33,338 bases of DNA, taken from NCBI GenBank assembly GCA_038231255.1, contig JBBRLR010000047.1, forward strand, positions 1 through 33,338, in the 5' to 3' direction. The translations under genes were made by a program, and so were the position numbers. Positions within the stretch are counted from its first letter, which is position 1, and each line of letters begins with the position of its first letter. The stretch comes from JALYUS01 sp038231255. Lineage in GTDB: Bacteria; Chloroflexota; Chloroflexia; Thermomicrobiales; JALYUS01. The notes under the pieces are model-generated. The model worked only from the letters and a program-made list of their open reading frames with translations, was not told where the DNA came from and made no database searches. Shown here piece by piece: positions 8,217-15,273 of this stretch.

Positions 8217-8234
8217 GGGGGGGTAAGGTTCCCT
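8217..8234. repeat. solo end of the MITE-like element
   Basis: GGGGGGGTAAGGTTCCCT between the convergent transpeptidase and usp genes closely matches the right terminus (GGGGGGTTAGGTTCCCC) of the elements at 3872-4020 and 32273-32423. Only one terminus is present, so this may be a decayed or deleted copy. Its last bases overlap the usp stop codon. Confidence 0.45.
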
Positions 8235-9159
8235 ACGCGATTGTCTGCGGCGTGCCCGGCGCACGGATGAGCAGGAAGGGACCGGGGGAACGGGCAAGAA
8301 TTTTGTTGCTCACACTGCCCGCCCACGCGCCGCCCATCCCGGCGCGGCCATGCGTCGCCATGACGATCAAGTCCGCGCGGATGCGCTTCGCTTCACTTAG
8401 GAGGGCCGTCGCCGGATCGTCCCGCGCGATGCTGGTTTCGACTGCAACGCCTTGCGCACGCAGGCGACTCGCGAGCGTATCGAGGTAGACAATCGCGTCG
8501 CTGCCCGCGCTTTCCAACAGCTCCGCCGTCACCTTCGGGCTGAAGCGGGCGATGCTGGACATCGCCCCGGAAAGCGAACCGACTGTCGGCACGACGAGAA
8601 TGAGGTGCATCGCGCCGCCCATCGCCCGCGCCAAATCCGCCGCGAGCGTCACGGCAGTCTCGGCGTCCGGCGTGCCGTCGAGCGGGAGCAAAATCTGCTT
8701 GAGCATGGGGGGGCGCGGCTCCGTCCCGGCGGTCGGCAGGACCATGAGCACCGGCGCGACGCCGACGGCGATCACCTTCTGCGCGATGCTGCCGAACAAC
8801 CAGCGGCCCAGACCACTCCGGCCATGCGCGCACAGGACGACGAGGTCCGACTTCATCTCTGCCGCGTGGTCCACGATCCGGCCCGCCGTGTCGCCGCCCT
8901 CATTCGTGTCCACATGCGTATCAACGGTAATGCCCTCGACACGGAATCGCTCGGCAATCTCATCGAGGTATCCCTCGGCTTCCGATACCGTCCGCAGGTG
9001 GCGCGCGCCATGCACCGATGAGGGTGCGCCCCGCTCGATCAGATGCATGAGCATGACGTGCGCGCGGTCACCGGAGCCATGCGCCAGCGTGCGGACATAG
9101 GGGAGGGTCGTTTCCGCCAGCCCGGAGCCATCGAGCGGGACGAGGAGATGCGAGAACAT
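8233..9159 (-). CDS. tandem universal stress protein
   Basis: A 308-residue protein made of two UspA domains (about 1-145 and 155-300), a common two-domain form. Each has the start pattern LLVPLDGS / ILLPLDGT and a nucleotide-binding loop, HGRSGLGRWLFGS and HGRAGMGGAWAGS, equivalent to the end of the G-2x-G-9x-G(S/T) ATP motif. The first Gly of that motif is Cys in domain 1 and Ala in domain 2, so ATP binding is plausible but not certain. It starts 3 bp after the mntH stop (TAA-CCG-ATG, with a GGGGGG ribosome site inside the mntH end) and is therefore the third gene of the mntR-mntH operon, which links a stress protein to manganese uptake. Confidence 0.88.
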   Translation of the reverse strand: MFSHLLVPLDGSGLAETTLPYVRTLAHGSGDRAHVMLMHLIERGAPSSVHGARHLRTVSEAEGYLDEIAERFRVEGITVDTHVDTNEGGDTAGRIVDHAAEMKSDLVVLCAHGRSGLGRWLFGSIAQKVIAVGVAPVLMVLPTAGTEPRPPMLKQILLPLDGTPDAETAVTLAADLARAMGGAMHLILVVPTVGSLSGAMSSIARFSPKVTAELLESAGSDAIVYLDTLASRLRAQGVAVETSIARDDPATALLSEAKRIRADLIVMATHGRAGMGGAWAGSVSNKILARSPGPFLLIRAPGTPQTIA

Positions 9160-9162
9160 CGG

Positions 9163-10512
9163 TTACCCCCCAAGGAACGTTTGATACAAGAGGAAGCCAT
9201 TGAGTGCGATGATCACGCCGGCGACGAGCGAGATAGCGGCGGTAGTCGCCGGACGGTTAACGAGCGCCCCCATAATATCGCGCCGTCGCGTGAAGAGCAC
9301 CAGCGGCACGAGCGCGAAGGGGATACCGAATGAGAGCACAACCTGGCTGATAATCAGCGTTCGCGTCGCGTCGAGGCCGATAGCGATGACGAGGATCGAG
9401 GGCGCCATCGTCACGGTCCGCCGCACCCAGATCGGGATATGCCGGTGCAAAAAGCCCTGCATGATAATCTGCCCGCTCATCGTGCCGACCGCCGATGAAG
9501 AAAGGCCGGAGAAGACGAGCGAAATCGCGAAGATCACGCCCGCGCTGCTGCCGAGGATCGGTTCGAGCGTTTTGTGTGCGTCCACGATCGCATCAATGTG
9601 GGTGAACCCGTGCGCATTGAACGTCGCGGCGGCCATCAGCAGCATCGCCACATTGATGAAACCCGCGATGCCCATCGCGATCCCGACATCGAGCACCTCG
9701 AACCGGAAGAGCCGCCGCGCCTCGTTGGCGTTTTTCGGCGTAATGCGGTGCTGCGTCAGGGCGGAATGGAGGTAGATGACGTGCGGCATCACCGTCGCGC
9801 CGAGGATGCCGACGGCGAGCAGCACGCTCTCGGTGCCGTCGAACTTCGGCGGCAGAAAACTCCGCCCGACCTGCCCGAAATCCGGCTTGCCGAGCACAGT
9901 CTCGAGGGTGTAGCAGAGCGCGATAATGCCGACCATCGCCGTGATCACCGCCTCCATCGGGCGGAAGCCGTACCGCTCCAACCCGAGGATCAGAAAGGTC
10001 GCGATGGCCGTGATCAGCCCGGCGGGCAGGAGCGGGATATGGAAGAGGAGATTGAAGCCAAGCGCTGCGCCGAGGAATTCAGCCAGATCGGTCGCGATGG
10101 CGACCAGTTCCGCGAAGACCCACAGCCCGATCACGACGGGCGGCGGGAAGTGCGCGCGGCACATTTCCGGCAGGCTGAAGCCCGTCGCGATGCCGAGTTT
10201 CGCCGAAAGGGACTGAATTAGCATCGCCATCAGGTTGCTGACGACGATCACCCAGACGAGCAGGTAGCCGAACTGCGCACCGGCGGCGATATTCGTCGCG
10301 AAGTTGCCGGGGTCCATGTAGGCGATGCAGGCGATAAACGCCGGGCCGAGAAACGGCAGGATGCGCCCTAGCCCTCGTTTCTTGCTTCGCCCTTCCAGCA
10401 CGAGCGTGCCCGATGCCGCCGTCTGTGTAGATGTGGCGCCGGTTCCGGTTCCGGTTACCGTCGCGGTCGCTGAGGCAGGGGTGCGTGTGAAAAGCGGATC
10501 GCGATCCTGCAT
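9163..10512 (-). CDS. mntH: Nramp family manganese/divalent metal transporter
   Basis: A 449-residue proton-coupled metal transporter of the Nramp/MntH family in the cytoplasmic membrane. The first 45 residues are a Thr/Gly/Ala-rich low-complexity tail (TVTGTGTGATSTQT). Transmembrane segment 1 holds the metal-binding DPGN motif (67-70) and segment 6 the MPH motif (242-244). About 11 hydrophobic segments follow the usual LeuT-fold layout. The ATG at 10512 overlaps the mntR stop as TGATG, so translation is probably coupled. Regulation by MntR through the operator at 11291-11308 is inferred. Iron, cobalt or cadmium transport cannot be excluded, but the mntR partner favours manganese. Confidence 0.92.
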   Translation of the reverse strand: MQDRDPLFTRTPASATATVTGTGTGATSTQTAASGTLVLEGRSKKRGLGRILPFLGPAFIACIAYMDPGNFATNIAAGAQFGYLLVWVIVVSNLMAMLIQSLSAKLGIATGFSLPEMCRAHFPPPVVIGLWVFAELVAIATDLAEFLGAALGFNLLFHIPLLPAGLITAIATFLILGLERYGFRPMEAVITAMVGIIALCYTLETVLGKPDFGQVGRSFLPPKFDGTESVLLAVGILGATVMPHVIYLHSALTQHRITPKNANEARRLFRFEVLDVGIAMGIAGFINVAMLLMAAATFNAHGFTHIDAIVDAHKTLEPILGSSAGVIFAISLVFSGLSSSAVGTMSGQIIMQGFLHRHIPIWVRRTVTMAPSILVIAIGLDATRTLIISQVVLSFGIPFALVPLVLFTRRRDIMGALVNRPATTAAISLVAGVIIALNGFLLYQTFLGG

Positions 10513-11273
10513 CAGGTTGTACCCTCTTCTTCGTGATTTCTCCCCTTCCCCAGTGGGGAAGCCGGCGGTGCCCTCTGGGCAGATTTGGGCGGGTGGGGGT
10601 CCGGGTCCCCGACCGATACCGCGTGCATTACTGTCTCGCCGAGGGCGTATTCGCCGCCACCGACGCGGATATGGAGCGGGCCACCAAACGGCGCTTTCGT
10701 TAGCACCTCCACCGTCGCGCCCGGCACAAGGCCGAGGTTCGCAACATAGGTGAGGAGCGCGGCATCCTCGTCGGCCACTTCCACGACGACTACCGTACTG
10801 CCCGGCGCGACATGCCAGAGCCGCTGCGTCGCCGGCGCAATAATAATGCCCTCCTTGGTCGGAATCGGCGCGCCGTGCGGGTCGGTCGTTGGGTAACCAA
10901 GGGCGGCATCGAGCCGCGCTTCGAGGTCTTCGGATAATGCATGTTCGAGGCGATCCGCCTCCGCATGCACCTGCTCCCACGGCACACCAAGCCGCTCGCT
11001 CAGGTACGTTTCCAGCAGCCGGTGATGCCGCAACACTTCCAGCGCGACCTTCTCGCCCGTCACAGTCAACGCAACGCCGTGATACGGACTGTGCGTGACG
11101 AGGCCACGCTCCGCTAATTTCTTCACCATATTCGTCGCCGACGCGCACGAGAAGCCGAGCCAGTCCGCCACTGCGGCCGATCCTGTCTGCTCCTTCTCCT
11201 CACCATACGTAAGATGGTAGATGGCTTTCAGGTAATCCTGTTCAGATTGAGAGGGAACCAACTCCGGCATCAT
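10512..11273 (-). CDS. mntR: DtxR/MntR family metal-dependent repressor
   Basis: A 253-residue repressor of the DtxR family, which binds DNA when loaded with Mn2+ or Fe2+. Residues about 10-75 form the winged helix (AVADWLGFSCASATNMVKKLAERGLV). About 78-125 form the metal-binding dimerisation domain, with RHHRLLETYL and VHAEADRLEH carrying the His/Glu ligand pattern. About 154-222 form a FeoA/SH3-like domain (GLVPGATVEV). The last 30 residues (PHPPKSAQRAPPASPLGKG) are Pro-rich, unlike the family, and come from a low-complexity GC palindrome near 10540-10560. Two adjacent ATGs exist; GAGGAG is spaced better for the second (11270). It is first in the operon with mntH and usp and probably autoregulated. 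Confidence 0.9.
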   Translation of the reverse strand: MMPELVPSQSEQDYLKAIYHLTYGEEKEQTGSAAVADWLGFSCASATNMVKKLAERGLVTHSPYHGVALTVTGEKVALEVLRHHRLLETYLSERLGVPWEQVHAEADRLEHALSEDLEARLDAALGYPTTDPHGAPIPTKEGIIIAPATQRLWHVAPGSTVVVVEVADEDAALLTYVANLGLVPGATVEVLTKAPFGGPLHIRVGGGEYALGETVMHAVSVGDPDPHPPKSAQRAPPASPLGKGRNHEEEGTT

Positions 11274-11290
11274 CGCTCCTCAAAGAGAGA

Positions 11291-11335
11291 ATTTAGTTAT
11301 GGCTAAATCCTAAATCATCGAAGTGGCCATGTCAA
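11291..11335 (-). promoter_or_regulatory. mntR-mntH promoter with overlapping MntR-like operator
   Basis: On the minus strand TTGACA (11335-11330), a 17-bp spacer and TAGGAT (11312-11307) form a good sigma-70-type promoter. Directly downstream, overlapping the -10 by 2 bp and covering the expected start site, lies an 18-bp palindrome with arms ATTTAG / CTAAAT and a 6-bp centre (11291-11308). Its TTTAG...CTAAA form resembles MntR/IdeR/DtxR operators. This predicts repression of mntR-mntH-usp when manganese is plentiful. Confidence 0.72.
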
Positions 11336-11360
11336 GAGATTATGTTCTCCACAATACGTC

Positions 11361-11387
11361 GTGGGACGGTTTGCGAACCGCCCCCAC
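11361..11387. other. hairpin between mntR promoter and membrane-protein gene
   Basis: GTGGG-A-CGGTT / AACCG-CC-CCCAC gives 10 bp with a small internal loop and a TGCG tetraloop. It lies 74 bp beyond the stop of the minus-strand membrane-protein gene and just upstream of the mntR promoter. It may end transcription of the former, although no T-run follows. Confidence 0.35.
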
Positions 11388-11460
11388 TGTTGTATCTGAG
11401 ACACATTGATTCGACGCCATATCCATTATTATCGGCAGATGAGTGTGACAATGCAGAAGT

Positions 11461-11940
11461 TTACTTTCGGTCGGGAATGGCGATCTCCACGTCCCATGCC
11501 AGCACGTCGCGATACCCTTCTTTGGCTTGATCGGTGAAATATTGGAGGCGATCGAGGTTACCGTCGCTGAGATGGATGATCGCCATGCGGACGCGCGTCT
11601 GTTCCGGTTCGTCCGGCCCGACGCCGTAGGCGGACAGGATCGCCAGCGCTTCCGCGCGTTCTTGGGCGGGGAGGGAGCGCGCGACTGCTGCGACAACCGC
11701 CGCCTCAATCTTTCCGCCCGTCCCGACCGGATTATCCGCCTCCTCATCGCGGAGGCCGCGTCGCATCAGGAAAAAGAGGAGGACGAGCATCACCGGGATC
11801 GGCACGACGACCAGCGCGCCGAGCGGATAGATCAGCCACGAACCACCATCTATGTGCGCGACAATCGCGATGATGAACGAGGCGACGAGGCAGACGCCGA
11901 GGCTCGCGAGGAACGCAGTCGTCAACCGACGCATCAGCAT
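11461..11940 (-). CDS. small membrane protein, unknown function
   Basis: A 159-residue protein I do not recognise. It has two transmembrane helices near residues 8-27 (FLASLGVCLVASFIIAIVAHI) and 34-55 (YPLGALVVVPIPVMLVLLFFLM), followed by an Arg/Asp-rich turn and a soluble C-terminal domain of about 95 residues with an AERAEALAIL helix. The C-terminal half is probably cytoplasmic by the positive-inside rule (MRRGLRDEE). ATGs at 11940 and 11934 are both possible starts; neither has a strong ribosome site. It is divergent from the D-aminopeptidase gene. Confidence 0.6.
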   Translation of the reverse strand: MLMRRLTTAFLASLGVCLVASFIIAIVAHIDGGSWLIYPLGALVVVPIPVMLVLLFFLMRRGLRDEEADNPVGTGGKIEAAVVAAVARSLPAQERAEALAILSAYGVGPDEPEQTRVRMAIIHLSDGNLDRLQYFTDQAKEGYRDVLAWDVEIAIPDRK

Positions 11941-12042
11941 TGTGCCCTGTTTGTAGATTGTGCGACTACCATGCAGCATCCCCTTTCGCTGCCCAGTATA
12001 CTGCGCGCGTCGGATGCCGCCATCGTTGGGAAGGGAAGAAGC

Positions 12043-12861
12043 ATGCGTGTCTATATTTCCGTGGATGTCGAAGGGGTCGCGGGCGTCGTGGATTGGGATC
12101 AGGTGCGCGGGGAGAGTACGGCGTACCATGAGATGTGCCGCCTGACGACGCTCGAAACGAATCAGGCAATCGAGGGGGCAATGGCGGCGGGCGCGACGGA
12201 GATCGTCGTCAACGACAGCCACGGGCCGATGCGGAACCTGCTGCCCGAACTACTGCATCCCGTCGCCGAACTGATCCAGGGGCGGCATAAACCAATGTTC
12301 ATGGTGGAGGGGCTGGACGAGTCGTGCGACGCGCTCTTCCTCGTCGGCTACCACGGCCGGGCCGGGAGTGCGCACGGCGTCCTCAACCACACCTTCAGCC
12401 CGTACGAGACGCGGATGAACGGCGTCATCTGCTCCGAGGCGACGCTGAACGCGGCGGTCGCCGGGCAGTACGGCGTGCCCATCGCGCTCGTCACGGGCGA
12501 CGATGTGACCGCCGCCGAAGCGATTGCGGACTTCGGGCCGGAGATCGTCACCGTCGTGACGAAGCAAGGCATCAACCGCGTCGCCGCCCGGATGGTCCAC
12601 CCGACCGTCGCGCGCGAACGCATCCGGCAGGGTGCGGAGGAGGCGATGCGCCGGACTGCTTCCTTAAAGCCCTACACGATGGCGACACCCGTGACGATGG
12701 AGACGCAGTGGAATACCTCGCTCCACGCCGACATGGTGGAGATGCTGCCGACCGTCGAGCGCACCGGCGACCGCTCGATCCGCTGGATTTCACCCGATGT
12801 CGTCACCGCGTACCGCACCTATATCGCCGCCTACCTGATCGCCCGCAATGCGGAGCGGTGA
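12043..12861 (+). CDS. dppA: M55 family D-aminopeptidase (DppA-like)
   Basis: A 272-residue zinc peptidase of family M55, whose type member is Bacillus DppA, cleaving D-Ala-D-Ala and other D-amino-acid peptides. Metal-ligand candidates are visible: Asp8 and Glu10 in SVDVEG, His60 in NDSHG, His104 in GYHGRAG and Glu132 in SEATLN. The likely catalytic His is His116 in VLNHTF. The ATG at 12043 follows GGGAAGGGAAG. A TATACT at 11997-12002 might be its -10, but no good -35 is seen. The GNAT gene begins 6 bp after the stop, so the two are probably co-transcribed. A role in recycling wall peptides or feeding on D-amino-acid peptides is inferred. Confidence 0.88.
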   Translation: MRVYISVDVEGVAGVVDWDQVRGESTAYHEMCRLTTLETNQAIEGAMAAGATEIVVNDSHGPMRNLLPELLHPVAELIQGRHKPMFMVEGLDESCDALFLVGYHGRAGSAHGVLNHTFSPYETRMNGVICSEATLNAAVAGQYGVPIALVTGDDVTAAEAIADFGPEIVTVVTKQGINRVAARMVHPTVARERIRQGAEEAMRRTASLKPYTMATPVTMETQWNTSLHADMVEMLPTVERTGDRSIRWISPDVVTAYRTYIAAYLIARNAER

Positions 12862-12867
12862 GACGTG

Positions 12868-13392
12868 ATGCGCGTTCGGGGAGCGACGCGGGCGGACGCG
12901 GCGGCAATCGCGCGGCTGCATCTCGATAGCTGGCACGTCGCGTATCGCGGCATCGTGCCGGACGATCTGCTGGACGCGATCACCGTGGAATCCCGGCAGG
13001 ACCATTGGGAACGCGTGCTCGCGGCGCCGGACGGTGCGGAGTTCGTCTCCGTCGCGGAAGACATAGATGGGCACTTGCTCGGCATCGCGTCGGGCGGGCC
13101 GGAATTGGGCGGCGACCCGCAGTACCGGGGCGAACTGTACGTTCTCCATGTGCGCCAGGACGCGCAGGGTCAAGGCGTCGGGCGGGCGCTGATGCGCGCG
13201 GTTGCGGAACGGTTGGCGGCAGACGGCATCACCACGTTGCTCGTCTGGATGCTGCGCGAGAACTATCCTGCACGCCGCTTTTATGCCGCGCTGGGTGGTC
13301 GGTTCGTCCGCGAGCAGCCCGCGCTGTTCGAGGGTATGCTGCTCATGGATGCCGGATATAGCTGGCTCGACACAGCCCTGTTGCGGCGATAA
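12868..13392 (+). CDS. GNAT family N-acetyltransferase
   Basis: A 174-residue acetyltransferase of the GNAT fold. The acetyl-CoA-binding motif A is VLHVRQDAQGQGVGRALM (residues about 92-109), with the Q-x-x-G-x-G turn. RGATRADAAAIARLH at the N-terminus and ENYPARRFYAALGG near the C-terminus are typical of small-molecule or protein N-terminal acetylating members. The substrate is unknown; position 6 bp behind the DppA-like gene hints at an amino acid, dipeptide or amino sugar. A GTG one codon upstream (12865) is an alternative start. Confidence 0.83.
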   Translation: MRVRGATRADAAAIARLHLDSWHVAYRGIVPDDLLDAITVESRQDHWERVLAAPDGAEFVSVAEDIDGHLLGIASGGPELGGDPQYRGELYVLHVRQDAQGQGVGRALMRAVAERLAADGITTLLVWMLRENYPARRFYAALGGRFVREQPALFEGMLLMDAGYSWLDTALLRR

Positions 13393-13457
13393 ACCAGATA
13401 CATGGCGAGCTGACGTAAAACGATTGCATTCTAAAATCATAATGTTCTCATCGGTTC

Positions 13458-13555
13458 ATGGCATGGGACGTTGAGGTGCCGACGAGTTCAAGGTGCGCGC
13501 GGCATGGGAGCAGGGCGACAAGCGCCTCTTCTATCCCTACAAGGAACGGACATGA
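13458..13555 (+). pseudogene. remnant of a RelE/HigB-type toxin gene
   Basis: An ATG at 13458 starts MAWDVEVP, and after a frame change near 13480 the sequence reads DEFK and, further on, GDKRLFYPYKERT to a TGA at 13553. HigB/Gp49-type RelE toxins commonly begin MAW-[DE]-VE-x-TDEF and end in GDK-x-FYEKM. The first block and the last block are here but the roughly 70 residues between are missing. I infer a gene broken by frameshift and internal deletion. No antitoxin gene is recognisable in 13556-13640. The rest of 13393-13640 is otherwise featureless. Confidence 0.4.
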
Positions 13556-13640
13556 GCGACGGAATCATCCGTCCGTCCGCAAATCGCGTATCGTTTGATA
13601 GAATGATGGCATGGCTGGTTACTTGCGAGGATCGAGGGAA

Positions 13641-14030
13641 ATGATGCGGGCGTTGCACGGCGGTCGGGGTCTTCTTGTCGCGATGTTGCTAATGACGTTG
13701 ACGATGGCGAGCGTCGGGACCGTCGCGGCGAACCCGCCGGAGTTCATCTCCTCGGAGCCACCGAGCGGGGCGACGATTGCCACCCCACCGACGCAGATCA
13801 CCCTCACCTTCAGCAAGCCGACCGATCCGGGCATGACCGGCGGCTACGTCCACAATGTGGACGGCATTATCGTCTCGACAGCGATCAAGGTAAGCGCGGA
13901 CGACCCGACGAAGGTGATCGTCACCCTCGCGCCGAACCTCGCGAGCGGTTGGTACATGGTGATGTGGAACACCGCCCTCGTCGGCAGCGACGACTACATC
14001 ACGGGCGACGTGACGTTTGAGATCGCCTGA
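13641..14030 (+). CDS. secreted CopC-like domain protein
   Basis: A 129-residue exported protein. From the ATG at 13641 (GAGGGA upstream; an ATG at 13611 lacks a ribosome site) it has a signal peptide (GLLVAMLLMTLTMASVGTVAA) and a single CopC-type beta domain: SSEPPSGATIATPPTQITLTFS at the start, LAPNLASGWYMVMWNTALVGSDDYITGDVTFEI at the end. In copper-binding CopC the mature N-terminal His and the S-x-DGH near the C-terminus bind Cu(II). Here the N-terminus is NPPEF and the DGH is replaced by DDY, so copper binding by those ligands is unlikely. No CopD partner is adjacent. Confidence 0.75.
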   Translation: MMRALHGGRGLLVAMLLMTLTMASVGTVAANPPEFISSEPPSGATIATPPTQITLTFSKPTDPGMTGGYVHNVDGIIVSTAIKVSADDPTKVIVTLAPNLASGWYMVMWNTALVGSDDYITGDVTFEIA

Positions 14031-14045
14031 GTGAAGACATGGTGG

Positions 14046-14064
14046 CACAGGTATTCAACCTGTG
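14046..14064. terminator. hairpin between convergent genes
   Basis: CACAGGT-ATTCA-ACCTGTG forms a perfect 7-bp stem in the 43-bp gap between the CopC-like and enolase-superfamily genes. On the plus strand it is followed by TTTAG, which may permit termination. The unit resembles the repeat family seen at 17191-17304. Confidence 0.45.
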
Positions 14065-14073
14065 TTTAGCGGG

Positions 14074-15231
14074 TCACAAACCTTCCCCACCGTTCTCAGC
14101 TAGATCAAAGCCCGCCGTCTCCACCGCGTGGCGGAACATGGCTTCGTCCAGTGTCAGGCCGAAGCCCGGCGTGTCGGGCACCTCGATCCAGCCATCACGG
14201 ACGACGTAGCCGGGAGCGGCGAGGCCGGGCGTCGTCACTTCATCCCACTCGACGTAGGTGAAGCCCCGAATCGCCCCGGCGAGGTGCGCGGCGGTGTAGT
14301 TGCCGACATGGCCGCCATAGTGATGCGGCGCGCTGCGGACATTCCAGCCATCCAGTTGTCTGCCGGTCGCGAGCCAGCGGGTAAAGCCGTGGCCGAAGAT
14401 GTCGTACTGGATCACATCAATGATGCCGTCATGCGCCCAGTCCAGCAGGCGGGTGGAGGCGTCGCCCTCGCCATCCGCGATCAGCATCGGCAGGTTTTCC
14501 TGTTGCAGCCACGCGCGCAGGTCCGCGTACAGCATCGGGTCCTCGTGGAACGGCTCCTCCATCCAGAAAATGCCACATTCCGCCGTCTCAGCGAGAACAC
14601 GCTTCGTGATGTTCAGGTTGTAGCCGTTGTTCGCGTCCAGCATGATCGGCATGCCGGGGCCGACCGCCGACCGCACCGCCTTGACGACGGCAATATCCCG
14701 CCGCGTCCCTTGTTCGAGCAGCATGTGGCGCGCGCCGCGCCCGACCTTGATCTTGAATGCCCGGTGGCCGCGCTCATACCCCTCGCGCGCCTCGGCGGCG
14801 ATCAGCGCGACGGCTTCGTCGTCGGAGGCGAGATCGAGATCGTCGAAATAGAGCGAGGTGTCGTAGCACGGCGCACGGTACGGCGTGGCAGGCGCGTGGC
14901 CGTTCACGGTAGCCGCGAGCGCATAAACGGGCTGGCCTGCGCGCTCTGCCATCAGATCCCAGAGCGGGTAATCCCACGCGCGCCAGCGCGCTGCCGTGCC
15001 ATGCTCCGTGGTGAATGCGTCGGACAGTGACGTGCCGAGGAAGTCCGCCGCATCATCCTGGGTACCGCGAAAAGCGCCGAACCCCTGCGCGCCGTCATCG
15101 GTCGTCAGGCGGGCGAGCGGGACGCGGACAGTCAGGCCGTGGTCGCCGATCCGGGCATTACTCCCGGCGTGTCGGGGGCGTTGCCCCTCCAGCACGCCAT
15201 ACTCGATGCGGACGATGCGCGCGTTCTCCAT
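14074..15231 (-). CDS. enolase superfamily (mandelate racemase/muconate lactonising) enzyme
   Basis: A 385-residue enolase-superfamily enzyme, which abstracts the alpha proton of a carboxylate using Mg2+. Visible signatures are KIKVG with Lys160 and Lys162 as the acid/base pair, LDANNGY with Asp199, MEEPF with Glu225/226 and DGEGD with Glu255 as metal ligands, and SAPHHYGGH with His303/304 on the opposite face. This layout fits the mandelate racemase-type branch (sugar-acid dehydratases, racemases). The exact substrate is not evident. The ATG at 15231 has GGGGGAG 5 nt upstream; a GTG at 15237 is less well placed. It is the last gene of the minus-strand run that includes the selenoprotein candidate. 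Confidence 0.85.
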   Translation of the reverse strand: MENARIVRIEYGVLEGQRPRHAGSNARIGDHGLTVRVPLARLTTDDGAQGFGAFRGTQDDAADFLGTSLSDAFTTEHGTAARWRAWDYPLWDLMAERAGQPVYALAATVNGHAPATPYRAPCYDTSLYFDDLDLASDDEAVALIAAEAREGYERGHRAFKIKVGRGARHMLLEQGTRRDIAVVKAVRSAVGPGMPIMLDANNGYNLNITKRVLAETAECGIFWMEEPFHEDPMLYADLRAWLQQENLPMLIADGEGDASTRLLDWAHDGIIDVIQYDIFGHGFTRWLATGRQLDGWNVRSAPHHYGGHVGNYTAAHLAGAIRGFTYVEWDEVTTPGLAAPGYVVRDGWIEVPDTPGFGLTLDEAMFRHAVETAGFDLAENGGEGL

Positions 15232-15273
15232 AATCACTCCCCCTTCATTGGGGTAGCCGAGGGTGAGGCTCCC

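Noticed and set aside
10513..11148. Long in-frame extension upstream of mntH
   Set aside because: It runs through mntR in another frame with low-complexity Arg/Gly/Ala composition; MntH similarity and the TGATG junction support the start at 10512.
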